Origin: Azorinus chamasolen
Taxonomy: Eukaryota > Mollusca > Bivalvia > Cardiida > Solecurtidae
Assembly: GCA_963576725.1 (NCBI GenBank)
Contig: OY755240.1
Location: forward strand, 11,081,878 to 11,145,877
Length of the DNA: 64,000 nucleotides
Direction: 5' to 3'
In this document: positions 1-11,429 of the stretch, in pieces
Position numbering within the stretch: the stretch's first letter is position 1
Layout: every line of letters begins with the position of its first letter
The notes under the pieces: model-generated
Told to the model about the DNA's origin: nothing
The model's database searches: none
What the model saw: only the letters and a program-made list of their open reading frames with translations
Program-made: the position numbers and the translations under genes

Positions 1-59
1 GGACAAAATATCCTAGATATTCGATATCCCGGGTGTTGCAGCACATGTTGTCGACGGTG

Positions 60-560
60 TATATATCGTCGCCAGCAACAATATATGCCGAAACAAGTGG
101 CACATATTGTCGCCGGTGACAGTATGTACGGAAATTGTCGGCATCGGCGACAATATGTGCTCAAGGGTTACGCCATTGTCATATTGTCGTTCGACTCGTT
201 TGTCGGGAAATCAAAATTATAGTATTCGGTGGTTTACGACACAACAGTGTAATAGCGCCAATGATAATCAAAAGCTGTGTATTGTGTCAACTGCTTTGAC
301 AGGATTACATATCCGTCCGGCTGTTTGCCTGTTGTTTCATCCATATGTATGTTCTCTGTCGTCAACTTGTTCGTCGTTAAAGTCGTTTGACAAATTGTCG
401 CCAAAAATACCCTCAAAAGCACCATAACCTTCGTCACATATAGTCGCCGGCGACAATTTGTGCATTTCAGCAGTTATATGTGCCGAAAACTTCGGGACAT
501 ATTAACGCCGGCGACAATATGTTCCATCTGTTTCAGCAGAGATGGTCGCCGGCAAAAATA
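60..560. repeat. Cluster of about six 30 bp near-palindromes centred on CGCCGGCG
   Basis: A motif close to CACATATTGTCGCCGG followed by its complement CGACAATATGTGC recurs near 67, 101, 138, 435, 498 and 541, in complete or half form. The best copy is at about 435-463. Spacing is irregular, so this is not a simple tandem array. The open frames over it follow the repeats and are not gene-like. The nature of the cluster is unknown; it may be subterminal repeats of a transposon whose other end lies left of the window. Confidence 0.6.
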
Positions 561-682
561 TGTACAGCGGCGACCCAAATCAACTTCTGAGTTATACTAC
601 AAATCTGGCATTTCGATTCCTGCGACCTTGATCTATAACCGAAATGACCAAAGAAATTGGTCAACTTCAAAATATTCTCAAG

Positions 683-865
683 AGTGAAAAATGCGTCGCG
701 TGTTTTGAAGTGAATATTTGATCACATCTTCTCGACGCATTTTTCACACACGTGAAAAATGCGTCAGGCTTTGAAGGGGGGTATAGGAGCAAAACGCAAT
801 TTTCACAAATTATGTGAAAAATGGGGCCGCAAATTTGTGGGCGTGGCGTGAAATTTGCGGTTCAA
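683..865. repeat. Inverted repeats built on GTGAAAAATGCGTC
   Basis: The 14-mer GTGAAAAATGCGTC occurs at about 683 and 752 and in inverted form at about 733-749 (CGACGCATTTTTCAC). A degenerate form follows near 815, and related GTGAAATTTGCGG occurs near 850. The arms could form a hairpin. No coding capacity is seen. This looks like the subterminal part of a small DNA element. Confidence 0.5.
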
Positions 866-3028
866 CACACCTTCATTATCCACAGATAACAGATCTGTGA
901 TATCATATGCAAACAGTTTGGGTCTAGATCAGATACCCAGTAGTTCTGTTTGATATGCACATTGGTTTGATACGCACATTTTTATAAAGGAATTGAACAA
1001 GTGCACACTCTAAAACTGACGTAGATTTCAGTATATATTGTACCCATCTATGGGTGGAAAGGAGTACAAATGTTCTACCAGATGCCCGCCAGACCACTAA
1101 GAATAGAATATTCAATAATTTTTTGCTTCGAAAAACTCATATGATTTTTGACAACATAATGCATTCGAGGAAAACTACATTCGCCGCGTTGTTAGATTTA
1201 ACATGTAGCCAAATTAAATTAATTGAATATTGACGATGATGCTGAATACAATAAACGGAGATGTTCACTGAATGGAAATTATAAGTATATCTGCACAAAA
1301 CCTCGCATGTGATATTATCGCAATATTTCTAAAACATAAGTAAATTAAGAGGCCAAACATTTACAGGTTTGATTATTTTCTGTAGTTGATGTTTATGAAT
1401 CCAACATAGACAATGAAACCCCTCTAAAATGACCACTTTAATTCAATATATAAACATATTAAGCAGGTGGGAGCTTATTGCAAGGCTAAAGTAATGCAAA
1501 CAGCCCATGCAGCTTTCTGCATAATGTTTGTACTGCATTAAGCTACCACCTGCCTTAAATATATCTACCCAGAATTGATTGAATGAATGAGTTGATGAAT
1601 GAATTAATTAATTTATATAACGAGGATAGTTTAATTAGATATAATCATAATCACTAATCTACATTGAGACCTTCAAACGAAAGCTTTTCATATAAAATAC
1701 AAAACAGTATCACACTCTAGATAGCTCTAGATACGCACAACAATTTAATTTATCAAACTTTCAGTAGATCTATAACTCTTCGCATGCTACGGGATTTTGC
1801 GTCTACAATCGCAATTGTTGTCTGCTTGAAAAATGTTAGACTTAATATCCTAATGCAATTCAGAGTAGGCTAACTGCGTCTCGGTGTCTAATCAGGATTC
1901 AGTCTGAAGTCATGCTTTTGTTAATTAATGCAAAACTATCTGTAAAGAATTACATGGAATAGTCTAGATCTATTCCATAACTTGTGCATTTATGATGCTG
2001 TTTAATTAAATAAATCTGATTCAGGTTGATCCATACATGTACACACGCTATTTAAACCAGATATTTGTGACGTCATTTTCCAACGCTGTCGTAAACACGA
2101 GAAAATGTCGATTGTCATGTTAGCTAGATTGTCCTCTGCTTCAATAATTATTTTGAAAAAAAAGATTGACATTCTAGTGGTCTTTCGATTCTAGGAGTAC
2201 AAACGAATTAAACCCTGATCTGATGGGACGTCGAGTTTATCATCGTCTTAGCTGGATCTAAAATGTATGCAGTTTGGTTTATGAAAGATGCGTGGAAGGA
2301 AGGAATTAAAGAATAAATGAATGAATGAGAGAGATTGAAAGCCTGATTATTAATGAAGAACAATATAATACATTATTTAACATGTTGAAAAAGTGTTTAC
2401 TTTATTATTATCATCTGCAGTATCAGAAAAAAAATAGTATTTTATCTAAATTCCCAGAGTTTGAATCAATATAGGTTTTTCAAGAGCCAACTAATGTGGA
2501 TCTCAGATCAGACATGCGTCAACGCTCGACCTGTTTTAGGCCCAAACTGATTGCTTAAGTTTTCAGTGGCAAGAAATTTACAAACAATTAAGTTAAGTGT
2601 TAAAAAAGAAATGCATGAACAGCAATAACTAATATTTCGTGCATGCTTAATTGTAATCTGCTAAATTGTAATCTGAATCAAACTCAAACGTTTGGAAAAA
2701 GAACTAGCCTACTGCAATGGTGTCAGATAATTTCAGTTATTAAAGTCAGTTATAGACGAAATAATACGTCTTATATGGGTCCAAAATGTTTGCTCCAGAT
2801 ATATTGAAGTAGTTTCATCTGGTATCAAAATTGTATAGTTTTGTTCTAGGCGACAAAGGACAGCCAATATATGATCACAGTAGTTATCATAGATCTAGAT
2901 TGTTATTACATTACTGAATACATTTAAGGTTTACAATCGATTTCAATTAGAGCTACATTACTAAATATATTTAAGGTTGAAGTAGATCTACGTTTGTATA
3001 TTTGTTCTATCAAAATAATGTTAAACTA
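866..3028. other. Intergenic AT-rich DNA with one degenerate palindromic MITE
   Basis: No exon, RNA gene or long frame could be supported. At about 1385-1560 there is a worn member of the palindromic family seen better at 10794-10997: AAACCCCTCTAAA at its left, then a centre with GCAGGTGG...TGCATTAAGC and its complement. Short AATGA-type microsatellites occur near 1580 and 2310. Confidence 0.5.
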
Positions 3029-4352
3029 GAGGTTTTTGTAAAAAAACCCGGATGTCTCCCCTCTAATAAAAACAATATGTAAAGGGAAATCACTAAAAAT
3101 GTTATGGTCTTGACGAATGATACTTCCCCTCATTATGCGTTTTCCACACTACATTTTTCAAGAAGAAAATGATAACAGCTAATAACTCCAAAAATACTGA
3201 TACCAGATTTATGGCCCTTGTGCATGACACTTATTTTCATCATGCTCTTTCCAAAAATAAAACGTCATTCCAATAGCATCAGTCAATAGGAGTTATTGAT
3301 CGGCCAAAAAATGTAACAAAGGGCAATAACTCCAAAAGTATTGAAGCCAGAATTATGGCCCTTGTTCATGACACTTTCTCTCATTATGCTCATTCCATAT
3401 ATGAAGTTTCAATACGATGGCAAGAGCCATGTAGGAGTTATCGTCCGGACAAGAAAGAATTAAACAAATGTACAAGGGGCAATAACTCTAAATTTATTGA
3501 AGCTGGAGTTAAGGATCTTATGCATGACACTTTCTCTTATTATGATTGTTCCATGTATGAAGTTTCACTCCAATGGCATGTGTCACATAGGAGTAATCAT
3601 CCGGACAAAAATTTGTGATTGTTTTAAAAAGGGCAATAACTCCAATATTAGTGAAGCCAGAGTTATGGACCTTGTGCATGACACTTCCTCTCGTTATGAT
3701 CTTTCCATATATGAAGTTTCAATCCAATGGCATGAGCCATATAGAAGTTATCGTCCGGACAAAAAAGTGTGATTTTTTTTACAAAGGGCAATAACTCCTA
3801 TATTAGTGAAGCCAGAGTTATGTACCTTCTGCATGACACTTCCTCTCGTTATGATCTTTCCATATATGAAGTTTCAATCCAATGGCATCAGGCATATTGA
3901 AGTTATTGTCCGGACAAAAAATTATAATATTTTTTACAAAGGGCAATAACTCCAATATTAGTGAAGCCAGAGTTATGGACCTTGTGCATGACACTTCCTC
4001 TCATTATGCTCTTTTCATATATGAAGTTTCAATCCAATAGCATCAGGCATGTAGGAGTTATCGTCCGGACAAAAAAGTGTGATTTTTTTTTACAAAGGGC
4101 AATAACTCCAATATTAGTGAAGCCAGAGTTATGGACCTTGTGCATGACACTTCCTCTCATTATGCTCTTTCCATATATGAAGTTTCAATCAACTGGCATC
4201 AGGCATATTGAAGTTATCGTCCGGACAAAAAGTGTGACAGACAGACGGACAGACAGACAGACGGACGGACGGACAGACGGACAGACGGACAGACAGACAA
4301 CTCTCACGAAAACAATATGTCTCCCCCATATAAATATGGGGGAGACATAATT
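3029..4352 (+). mobile_element. Pearl-like element with seven tandem 155 bp core units
   Basis: The phrase GGGCAATAACTCC recurs at 3321, 3477, 3631, 3786, 3941 and 4097, giving a period of 154-156 bp; a first, more diverged unit begins near 3170. The array is followed by an ACAG/ACGG-rich stretch (4236-4300) and a terminal hairpin in which ATGTCTCCCCCATAT pairs with its complement (about 4317-4350). The left edge, with CTAGAGGTTT then AAAAAAACCC and GATGTCTCCCC, recurs at 18296. Core repeats, an ACGG microsatellite and a structured 3' end are the layout described for bivalve pearl/CvA elements, thought to be non-autonomous Helitron relatives. Open frames across the array only follow the periodic sequence. 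Confidence 0.75.
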
Positions 4353-5881
4353 AGTATCTTCATAGACTTATTTTTGGTGGTCGCACTAGAGGCGGTTTAC
4401 TGCAGTTGATTTTCGCATAAAGTACAGTAGGTAGGCCAATTACATGGGTTAACGAAAGTGGCGTCTGTTAGGCCTAGTACATATCACCAACATTGACTTT
4501 TTCTGTCTAACGTGTAATTTCGACAGCTTCTGTAATGTAGAATAAACTAGAATCTACTTAAAGACTGTGCATTTAGTTGTATATAACGGCATTTATTGCC
4601 AGAACAAGATAAGAAATGAGAAAATTCCATGAAAATCAAGAATAAAGTAAATATACCGGTATCCGAAAGACGGGGATGTGCTGCACTGTAAAGCGATCGG
4701 ATATTAACTCTTTCCCTGTCAATCGCTACAGCAATGCCATATTCAAGCATTTCGGATCTGTATGAGACGCCGAGTAACTCGGCATCTCGTCCGGCTCAAA
4801 CCTGTTTGACATTCAGCAATCTTAATTCTACCAAAGAACCAAGGCAATTTGTAGAGCTTTAAAATGAAGCGGACGAGAGTTTGGGCCTGCCCTGACTTTC
4901 ATGGCAGGATAAGTGTCCACATCTTTTTTATACGAGTTCGTTTTATATAAACGCTCACGATGTGCTTAACTAAAACAAATGACAAGAGCATAATTTATAC
5001 AGATACAGCCTACTGAACGTAATCAAAATCAGATTTATCAAAGTCTCTCAGAACGAACGGGAACGTAACCGATTTCAGTCAAAATCTCTTTTCAGAAAGT
5101 TGCAAGTAGTTTGGATGCTGGTGAGACCACAGGAGCCAGGCGGGTGACCGTTCTATAAATACTACTATCTTCAGATACGTTAAGACATCATGAAAATATT
5201 ATTTATTTAATTTTTTTCGTATACTATAATACTATGTAATATACTATACGAAAACAAAAATCAAGATCAGTAAATAATCAGTAGTATTTTTTAAAAATTT
5301 CACGCGTCTAGCACCTATGGGTGGACCGGCAAGTCACCCCAAACTGTTTGTGACAACATACGGCGTAACAAAATGGATATATATGGTATCTTTTAATTAA
5401 ACTGGTATTATTTATTTTTCTATTATTAAAGTTAACTGGTACTGCACAGAACTGCACCGGAAGAGTTGTCAATTTAATAAAGAACCGTGCTGTATGTTTT
5501 CCATGACAAACGATGCAAGCATCCACAGCAACCCTCTCATCTGGGGTTTTCACTATTTACGAAAACGAACAGACAGACACAGACACAGACGCATTGTGCG
5601 GGTAAGACAGAGGGGCAGACCTACACAGACACAGAGACATACTGTGTCATATGAGTTATGTCGTTGACATCGTACCTATTATCATTGATGATACGTTCTA
5701 GTAAAATATTTTTGGGGCAAGAAAACAAAAGATCTACTGTAAGAATGATTAGCAGGCGACTTTTTTGGGGGGGGGGGCGTGCAAACAGTTGAAAAAGGGG
5801 CGATCTATGACCGGGACGCTTCGAATTTATTCATTCATTACCATAACAGCATGAGATAAAATCAAGTCGAAATACTGAAGT
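4353..5881. other. Intergenic DNA, no gene seen
   Basis: Nothing coding is supported. Noted only: a short GC-rich inverted repeat around 4765-4785 (GCCGAGTAACTCGGC), an ACAGAC-type microsatellite at 5570-5595, and a G-run at 5766-5777. Confidence 0.4.
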
Positions 5882-5897
5882 AGCCCTAAAAAGGGCC
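5882..5897 (-). terminator. Histone mRNA 3' stem-loop of the H2A pseudogene (degenerate)
   Basis: Read on the minus strand this is GGCCCTTTTTAGGGCT, preceded by AAC. It has the length and layout of the replication-dependent histone stem-loop bound by SLBP: 6 bp stem and 4 nt loop, except that the last stem base is T instead of C. It lies 36 bp past the ancestral H2A stop at 5933-5935. Confidence 0.8.
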
Positions 5898-5932
5898 GTT
5901 TGTTCAATTCTTGTGTAAATTTAGACGACAGT

Positions 5933-6290
5933 TTACCTGGCCTTCTGTGTCTTCTTGGGCACTGCTGATAGGCTTGGATGATGGGCAACACATCACCCTG
6001 GGCGATGGTTACTCCAGACAAAAGCTTGTTCAACTCCTCGTCGTTGCCATGACCAGCTGAAGGTGACTGGGAATGATCCTGGTCTCCTTGTTGTCTCGGG
6101 CAGCGTTGCCTGCCAATTCCAGTACTTCAGCAGCCAGGTATTCGATGACGGCAGCCAGGTGCATGTACTCTGCGTAGTTACCTTTGCGCAGCAGACGGTG
6201 GATCCTGTACACTGGGAACTGAAGCCCTGTCCTGGAAGACGTCCTCTTTGCCTTTCCCTTAGCTTTTCCTCCCTTTCCTCGTCCAGTCAT
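5933..6290 (-). pseudogene. Histone H2A pseudogene
   Basis: The reading frame from 6290 begins [15 protein letters not shown] and runs through the H2A alpha-1 region ([19 protein letters not shown]) and on to [17 protein letters not shown], which is diagnostic of H2A. Damage seen: the usual ERVGAGAPVY segment is replaced by a short, wrong stretch (internal deletion near residue 40); the frame breaks after the HLQL region near 6060; the downstream part with [12 protein letters not shown] is in another frame; and a second shift (two extra bases near 5965) precedes the ancestral PKKTQKA tail and stop. Normal H2A is about 125 residues and intronless. The family role is nucleosome core assembly with H2B, but this copy cannot encode it. 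It is flanked by a histone stem-loop and by TATA and CCAAT-type sequences, so it arose from a genuine replication-dependent gene rather than a processed copy. Confidence 0.93.
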
Positions 6291-6353
6291 GTTTGTACGT
6301 AATTTGGGCTTCTCGTGTAGACAAGGCAATGTGAATGATCAAACCCACCTTTC

Positions 6354-6414
6354 TTTAAATATGCGATAAAACGGATTGACCTACTTAACTTAAAGGACCG
6401 GCTCGACCAATCAG
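6354..6414 (-). promoter_or_regulatory. Relict H2A promoter (TATA-like and CCAAT-type elements)
   Basis: Upstream of the H2A start at 6290, on the minus strand, there is ATATTTAAA at 6354-6362, suitable for a TATA box about 65 bp before the ATG. A CCAAT motif (ACCAATCAG on the plus strand, so inverted relative to the gene) lies at about 6406-6414. This spacing is usual for metazoan replication-dependent histone genes. Whether it is still active is unknown. Confidence 0.5.
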
Positions 6415-7883
6415 AAATAGCCTGTGAATTGGCCGTCTTGCTACAAGAACGACGCAAACTCTGGTTATAATTTACCCTTTTCCACGGGTAACGAAATCCA
6501 AGGATAAATGCGTGTACATATTTTAGAAGTTTGGGACATTCTCCCCCACGTTAAAGAGTTTGAAATGTGTGCCTGTGCGAAAACCGGTCATAAAGGCCTG
6601 ACAAAATAGGTACTTAAGATGTAACTGATTTCGAAATAGATTTAACAACACAACTCTCACATGTGGCTAGGTACTTCTTTCTTGCTCAGTTTTATTGGAA
6701 TGGGTTGTGTTTTATGTGTATTTGTAATATTCGAGAACAAACTTAAGCGAAAAACATTCGTTATATTAAAGAATCACGATATAGTCTAACGACGTTGATG
6801 TAAAGACCACCCTTTGCTGGAATGATTATGACTGCCAATGCCTCACGGCTGTTTTTATTTGGAAGCATATCGCGGAAACATGTACTTCCGTGTGCAAATA
6901 ATTCGCTTGTTTATGATTGGTCGAGCGATTTTCAGTCCTGTTTGCTAGTCAGTTGAAAAAATCCGTTTTAGTAAGATTCCGAAACCCTATTAAATGTAAG
7001 CATCGATTAAAAAATCAACCGCTTTTCGATAATTGTGAAGTATATGTAACCGGGTGTTCTTATAAGGAAACAAACCCGCTCAGACCTGGGGTCGAACCCG
7101 GGTCGCCAAGTTTGCAGTCATGCACTCAACCACGTCGCCATAAAAGCGCGCTTGTACAGCTAGGCCGTGCAAGTGGTGATATACCTACATACTGTGACAT
7201 ACTCCCCAGCAAGTTGAAATTAGTCCCGAATTTCTATGGGTATGAGAACGAATGGGAATCGAACTCGTAGCTCATACAGTCACAGTCCCTCGTTGGGTGC
7301 CAGACGTAACCGGGTGTTGGAAAAATATAGCACCAAATTTGGTCCCAAGGAAAATTGGAAACGTGTTTTACGACTCTCTGAAAGCAGTTTGGCGAACGAA
7401 ATGCCTCCAAAATATTGATAGAATGGCATTTCTTCAAAACGTTGATACACGTGCCACAGGCATGAGTAAACTGTTAAGAATAAGAGTGAGCTTACCGCAG
7501 ATCACAGGGAGTGAAAAATATGATTCAGACCAATATGTTTTGAAATGCTAAAAGTAACGGAAACCAAAACAAAACGGCCTTTGTGGGCAACCGAACCACG
7601 TCTAAGTAGATTCTATGTGCCTTAACCCTTTTCCTCATATAAAACGCATCTGCAAACAGAGTAGACCCCGGCCAGACGGCTCGACACTACCAGTATTTGA
7701 TATATACATTACAATAATTATAAAAGAGAAATTCTGAAATCATTGAAGAGACATTAATTTTGGGTTATAATCTATAGAAATTGGACAAGGGACAAATTGT
7801 ATAGAAAATGCGCCGATTGCCCAGACATACTCATATACACACTTAACTACTAGGAGAATTAAGTCTTTCGGAAAAAAGTGTGT
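6415..7883. other. Spacer between H2A and H4 pseudogenes; no H2B found
   Basis: This 1.47 kb stretch lies where H2B might be expected in a metazoan histone quintet. Neither strand shows the H2B landmarks (YSIYIYKVLKQVHPDTG, NSFVNDIFERIA). Open frames around 6917-7551 have no recognisable domain. A tRNA-like segment at 7082-7142 is listed separately. Confidence 0.5.
7082..7142 (-). repeat. tRNA-like sequence (SINE head or tRNA pseudogene)
   Basis: Read on the minus strand there is GTGGTTGAGTGCATGA (A-box-like) followed after about 30 bp by GGGTTCGACCCC, a perfect pol III B box flanked by a CCGGG/CCCAGG T-arm-like stem. The acceptor ends do not pair convincingly, so this is not called a functional tRNA. 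A second isolated B-box-like motif (GAGTTCGATTCC, minus) is at about 7257-7268. Confidence 0.45.
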
Positions 7884-7899
7884 GGCCCTTAAAAGGACC
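7884..7899 (-). terminator. Histone mRNA 3' stem-loop of the H4 pseudogene (consensus)
   Basis: The minus strand reads GGTCCTTTTAAGGGCC, a match at every position to the metazoan histone stem-loop consensus GGYYYTYHTHARRRCC. It lies 26 bp past the ancestral H4 stop (7926-7928). The element has survived although the coding region has not. Confidence 0.85.
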
Positions 7900-7925
7900 G
7901 TTGTTGTGTCGGTAAGACCCGAAGT

Positions 7926-8226
7926 TTAACCTCCGAACCCGTAGTGTCCTGCCTGGTCTCTTCAGGGCGTAGACGACGTCCATGGTTGTGAGTAATCCTC
8001 TTGGCATGTTCGGTGTAGGTTAAGGCATCACAGATCACGTGTTCAAGGTAAACTTTCAAGACACTTCTCGTCTCCTCGTATATCAGATCAAAAATACGCT
8101 TCACACCACCACCACGAGCCAGACGGCGGATAGCTGGCTTGGTGATACCCTGGATGTTATCACGCAGAATTTTTCGGTGACGCTTAGCGCCTCCTTTTCC
8201 TAGACTTTTTCCTCATTTGCTCTCAT
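7926..8226 (-). pseudogene. Histone H4 pseudogene
   Basis: The H4 core is plain on the minus strand: [19 protein letters not shown], then [25 protein letters not shown] and [11 protein letters not shown]. Damage seen: the N-terminus is scrambled, with an in-frame TGA directly before GKSLGKGG and no usable start in that frame (the ATG at 8226 is out of frame and soon stops); a frameshift follows AKR near 8000; after it MDVVYALKR appears in another frame; and two bases are missing in the final GRTLYGFGG segment. Normal H4 is 103 residues and among the most conserved proteins known, so these changes show a dead gene. Substitutions such as ISG to IFD add to this. It is the central member of the all-minus histone cluster. 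Confidence 0.93.
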
Positions 8227-8826
8227 TAGAATCTACTTATATGTTTCTGGATATAGAGTTCAAATTCGAATGTTGCAATACCGACAGCGCAGTTTTTTTT
8301 CATCGTACTTGAAACACCAAATCCGGCCTTCACCTTGACCTGACCTGACTCATGGTTTAGTTAGGTCAGTGTGGGGTCGGAGTCGAAAGAGAAATATGCG
8401 ACGCGCGCGGCCGGGATAGAAATCCATAAATGTTCTGGTAAGTTTTCGCTATTAATAGAGTTTGGATGTGGATCCGAACGATTTTTGAAAGACAATATCG
8501 TAACAAGAATGATGTTTCTTAGCACGATGGTCGATTTCAAGCGGTTGCGTGGGAAAATGTACGACCTTCATGGCAATAAAAATGGCAAATATACACATAG
8601 ATCTTGGCGAGGAACAGGTCCAAATACGCATTGTTACGAACTTGGTTCAACGAAAACACAAACAAAAAAGGAAAGACAAAAAATCTGATCGAGGCTTGAA
8701 AGTTCTAGGTTTGTGAGAAGTAAAATATCTTGCAAATGCGCTGTATTTGACTAAAACTATGGGACATAACTAGGAATCGGTGGGCTACACGAACTCTAAG
8801 ATACAATCTTACTGAAATATTTGCGT
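8227..8826. other. Spacer between H4 and H3 pseudogenes
   Basis: About 600 bp without a recognisable feature. The frame at 8371-8688 on the plus strand has no similarity that I recognise and lies where the H4 promoter would be expected, so it is treated as chance. Confidence 0.4.
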
Positions 8827-8841
8827 GGCCCTAAAAGGACC
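8827..8841 (-). terminator. Histone mRNA 3' stem-loop of the H3 pseudogene (one base short)
   Basis: The minus strand reads GGTCCTTTTAGGGCC, the histone stem-loop with one base of the loop or closing pair deleted (15 instead of 16 nt). It lies 26 bp past the ancestral H3 stop. Confidence 0.75.
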
Positions 8842-8866
8842 GTTTTGTTAGACTCAGCCCCAAGTC

Positions 8867-9275
<409 letters not shown>

Positions 9276-9908
9276 GTCGGTTGTAAGATACAATGATTAC
9301 GGAGTGAGCAGAGTGCGTCTATTTCATGCTATCGGGCCTGGTCTACGTTGACTGGCCAACGACAAAACCGTCGAGCTTAAACCCCGAAAACGGATTGAAA
9401 ACTGACCAATCAGAATACAGAAAAGTGTGGGCTATTGAAACTCTAACATGGGCGTTTTTCACCGTTCTAGGACAGAATGTAGTAAAAATAAAGAAAACGG
9501 CGAACGATGGAAAACATATACTGCGTAAACTGTGAGTACATACTAATGTGTTCCGAAGTTATGCCGTCTGCGAGGCAACCGGAACCTATATTTATAAGCG
9601 GTTGAAAGAGAGATACAGACTGACTAGTTCTAATGGTATTCTGCTTACTTTTCCATAGTACTGGCATGGGCTATGTAAGTAAGGGGTGCAGACATGTTAT
9701 TTAGCGTCATGACAAAGTATTTATTTGTTTGTTTGCTTGCTTGCTTGTTCGTTTGTTTGTTTGTGGGTGGGTGGGTACTGGTACGTGTATTATAGGACTT
9801 TATTTTTTTTTTTAACTCGATGGAAACGTGACCTCTCGAAAGTTTTTGAATGGTCCTTTGTTTAAACCCGGGTAGCTGGGTAACTTCTCTTCCTTACTTC
9901 TCTCTTCC
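9276..9908. other. Spacer between H3 and H1 pseudogenes
   Basis: Holds a CCAAT-type motif (ACCAATCAG, about 9397-9405) that probably belonged to the H3 promoter, and a TTTG/CTTG tetranucleotide microsatellite running into GGGT repeats at about 9719-9778. No gene is seen. Confidence 0.5.
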
Positions 9909-10207
9909 TTACTTCTTTGCTGCTTTGGCTTTCTTCGGCTTGGCGGTCTTAGCTTTTTTGATGATTTGGTGGCAGCCTTGACCTCTTGACCTTCTTTGGA
10001 GCAGCAGCCTTTTTCACTTTCCCGAGCTTTAAGGAACCGGAAGCACCGACTCCCTTTGCTTGCTTCAAAACTCTTCACTCCACTCTTCAGTGCCAATTTC
10101 AAATTGGTATTGACGCTGGGGTTCTGTCCCATTTTGTATTTGCCGACAGTGAATTTCATGATAGCAGCCTTGGAAGAACCTCCGCGGTTCTTCAGCTCCT
10201 TGATCAT
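9909..10207 (-). pseudogene. Linker histone H1 pseudogene, N-terminus lost
   Basis: Read on the minus strand from 10207, IKELKNRGGSSKAAIMKF, VGKYK, N.NLKLALKSGV matches the winged-helix globular domain of H1 (compare the usual IKSLKERGGSS and LK.ALKSGV signatures). A frameshift near 10045 moves the end of the domain (GASGSLKLG) and the lysine/alanine-rich tail (AAAPKKVK, then AKPKKAKAAKK and stop at 9909-9911) into other frames. Upstream of the domain an in-frame TAG sits two codons before the first methionine, and no basic N-terminal tail is found. H1 binds linker DNA at the nucleosome entry and exit; this copy cannot. It is the most upstream member of the minus-strand cluster. Confidence 0.9.
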
Positions 10208-10793
10208 TCCCTATCGACTGTGTTACAATGAGGAGTGCGCCTGCGAGAAGACACGTGAAGGTATCGGTTCGATACTGTTACGGCGCCTGCCTGTTTGTTT
10301 GCAAATATGCGAGAGAGGAGATTCATGTAACGTTCAGTAAGCTGTTTATTTTCCTAAGTTTTGGTTCCTTTATTCAATACTTAGGCAGTATCGTATATCG
10401 TGTCGAATTATACATCATACGTACGCAGGAAATCGAGTTAAAAGCAATTAGTGCGCGAAAAAAAAGGGTTTTAAAAGTAATAACTTGTTCAAAACATGAA
10501 GATTTTGCTCTGTTTTACATTTCGTTTCACTAAAGGTGAAAAATCTTTAAACGGTATGTACCGGTAATGCCTTATTTAGCATATAGCACCCGCATGTACA
10601 CTTAATTTGCAGGTTTTAAATTGCTTTTGACGAGTTTATCCATACTATCACATCCGTGTGTACATGTTACGGTTTCTTTCTAATCAAATGACGCATTTTA
10701 CGATCTCTTATCTACAGCCTTACAGACTCTGCCAGAATGCCTTACGGCATTACATTTTGACTTTATTCTAACATAAGCGACGTGTTTGGTATG
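10208..10793. other. Intergenic, no gene seen
   Basis: No H1 N-terminus, H2B or other histone remnant is recognised here. Frames around 10228-10533 have no domain or codon character that I can support. Confidence 0.4.
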
Positions 10794-10997
10794 CAGTAAA
10801 ACCCTTCTAAACTACACGTTAAATGTAGCATAACTATCGGTCTTGGAGACAGGTGGCAGCTTAATGCAGGGAGAAAGTCATGCAGAAAGCTCCTCTAGGA
10901 GCTTTCTGCATGACTTTCACCCTGCATTAAACAATCACCTGCCTAAAAGTATCTTAATTCTTCTCTACTAAACTTCCGGTTTATAGGGGTTTTACTG
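10794..10997. mobile_element. Palindromic MITE with CAGTAAAACC ends
   Basis: The ends are CAGTAAAACCCTTCTAAAC and its diverged complement finishing GGTTTTACTG, with TA on the right and a mutated TA (TG) on the left. That fits a Tc1/mariner-type non-autonomous element. The centre is a near-perfect palindrome: AGGTGGCAGCTTAATGCAGG, a spacer with CATGCAGAAAGCTCC, then the complement. Relatives lie at 1385-1560, 16105-16290 and 33143-33402. Confidence 0.7.
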
Positions 10998-11045
10998 TAC
11001 ATCTACAGATAGTACTCGAGAGATAGATTCTAAAATTCTGTCATT

Positions 11046-11142
11046 ACTCAGAGACAATGGGGTCTACCGTGCTACCCCCCCCCCCCCCCGACTATAGGGA
11101 TGGGGGGGGGGTTGCACGGTAGACCCCACTGGCTCCCTGAGT
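11046..11142. repeat. 97 bp hairpin with a C-run facing a G-run
   Basis: The left arm ACTCAG..CAATGGGGTCTACCGTGC pairs with the right arm GCACGGTAGACCCCA..CTGAGT. Between them a run of about 16 C is followed by TATAGGGAT and a run of G, which extends the fold. Probably a tiny fold-back element. Confidence 0.65.
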
Positions 11143-11335
11143 ACATATCTTTGGATCGATGCAAGACGTCGATTACATGGTAATTACATTTACTATAGTC
11201 AAACAACTAGGTCTGACGTGTCAAAGGTCAGCCGAGTCCATTTTTTAGGGAGATCAGCATTCCGCATGTTCTCGGACCATTTGTTTAAACAGACGAGTTT
11301 AGTATATAAGATAAAATTGAAGGTGGGATTGTTGT

Positions 11336-11429
11336 CAGCAGTTTAGCGCAGTGGGTAAAGTCTAGGTACGCAGAAGACATTGCGAGAGTAGTTTTTTATT
11401 GAGCGTGGGTTCGAATCCCGTGTCGACCT
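11336..11429 (+). repeat. tRNA-like unit, left arm of the fold-back element
   Basis: A box TAGCGCAGTGGG (11344-11355) and perfect B box GGTTCGAATCC (11408-11418), 64 bp apart as in a tRNA with a long variable arm. The B box is flanked by GTGG/CCGTG-type T-arm bases. The acceptor stem pairs only partly (GTTGTCA against GTCGACC). Likely a tRNA-derived sequence; a functional tRNA is not claimed. Confidence 0.55.

Noticed and set aside
3355..4350. Several plus-strand frames with similar protein sequences
   Set aside because: They recur with the 155 bp repeat period and shift frame between units; no codon constraint is visible.
6415..7883. Expected H2B gene between H2A and H4
   Set aside because: Checked both strands for H2B signature segments; none found here or elsewhere in the window.
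7889..8104. H4-containing frame taken as an intact gene
   Set aside because: It starts inside the H4 fold and leaves the H4 frame after AKR; the true N-terminus is out of frame and carries a stop.
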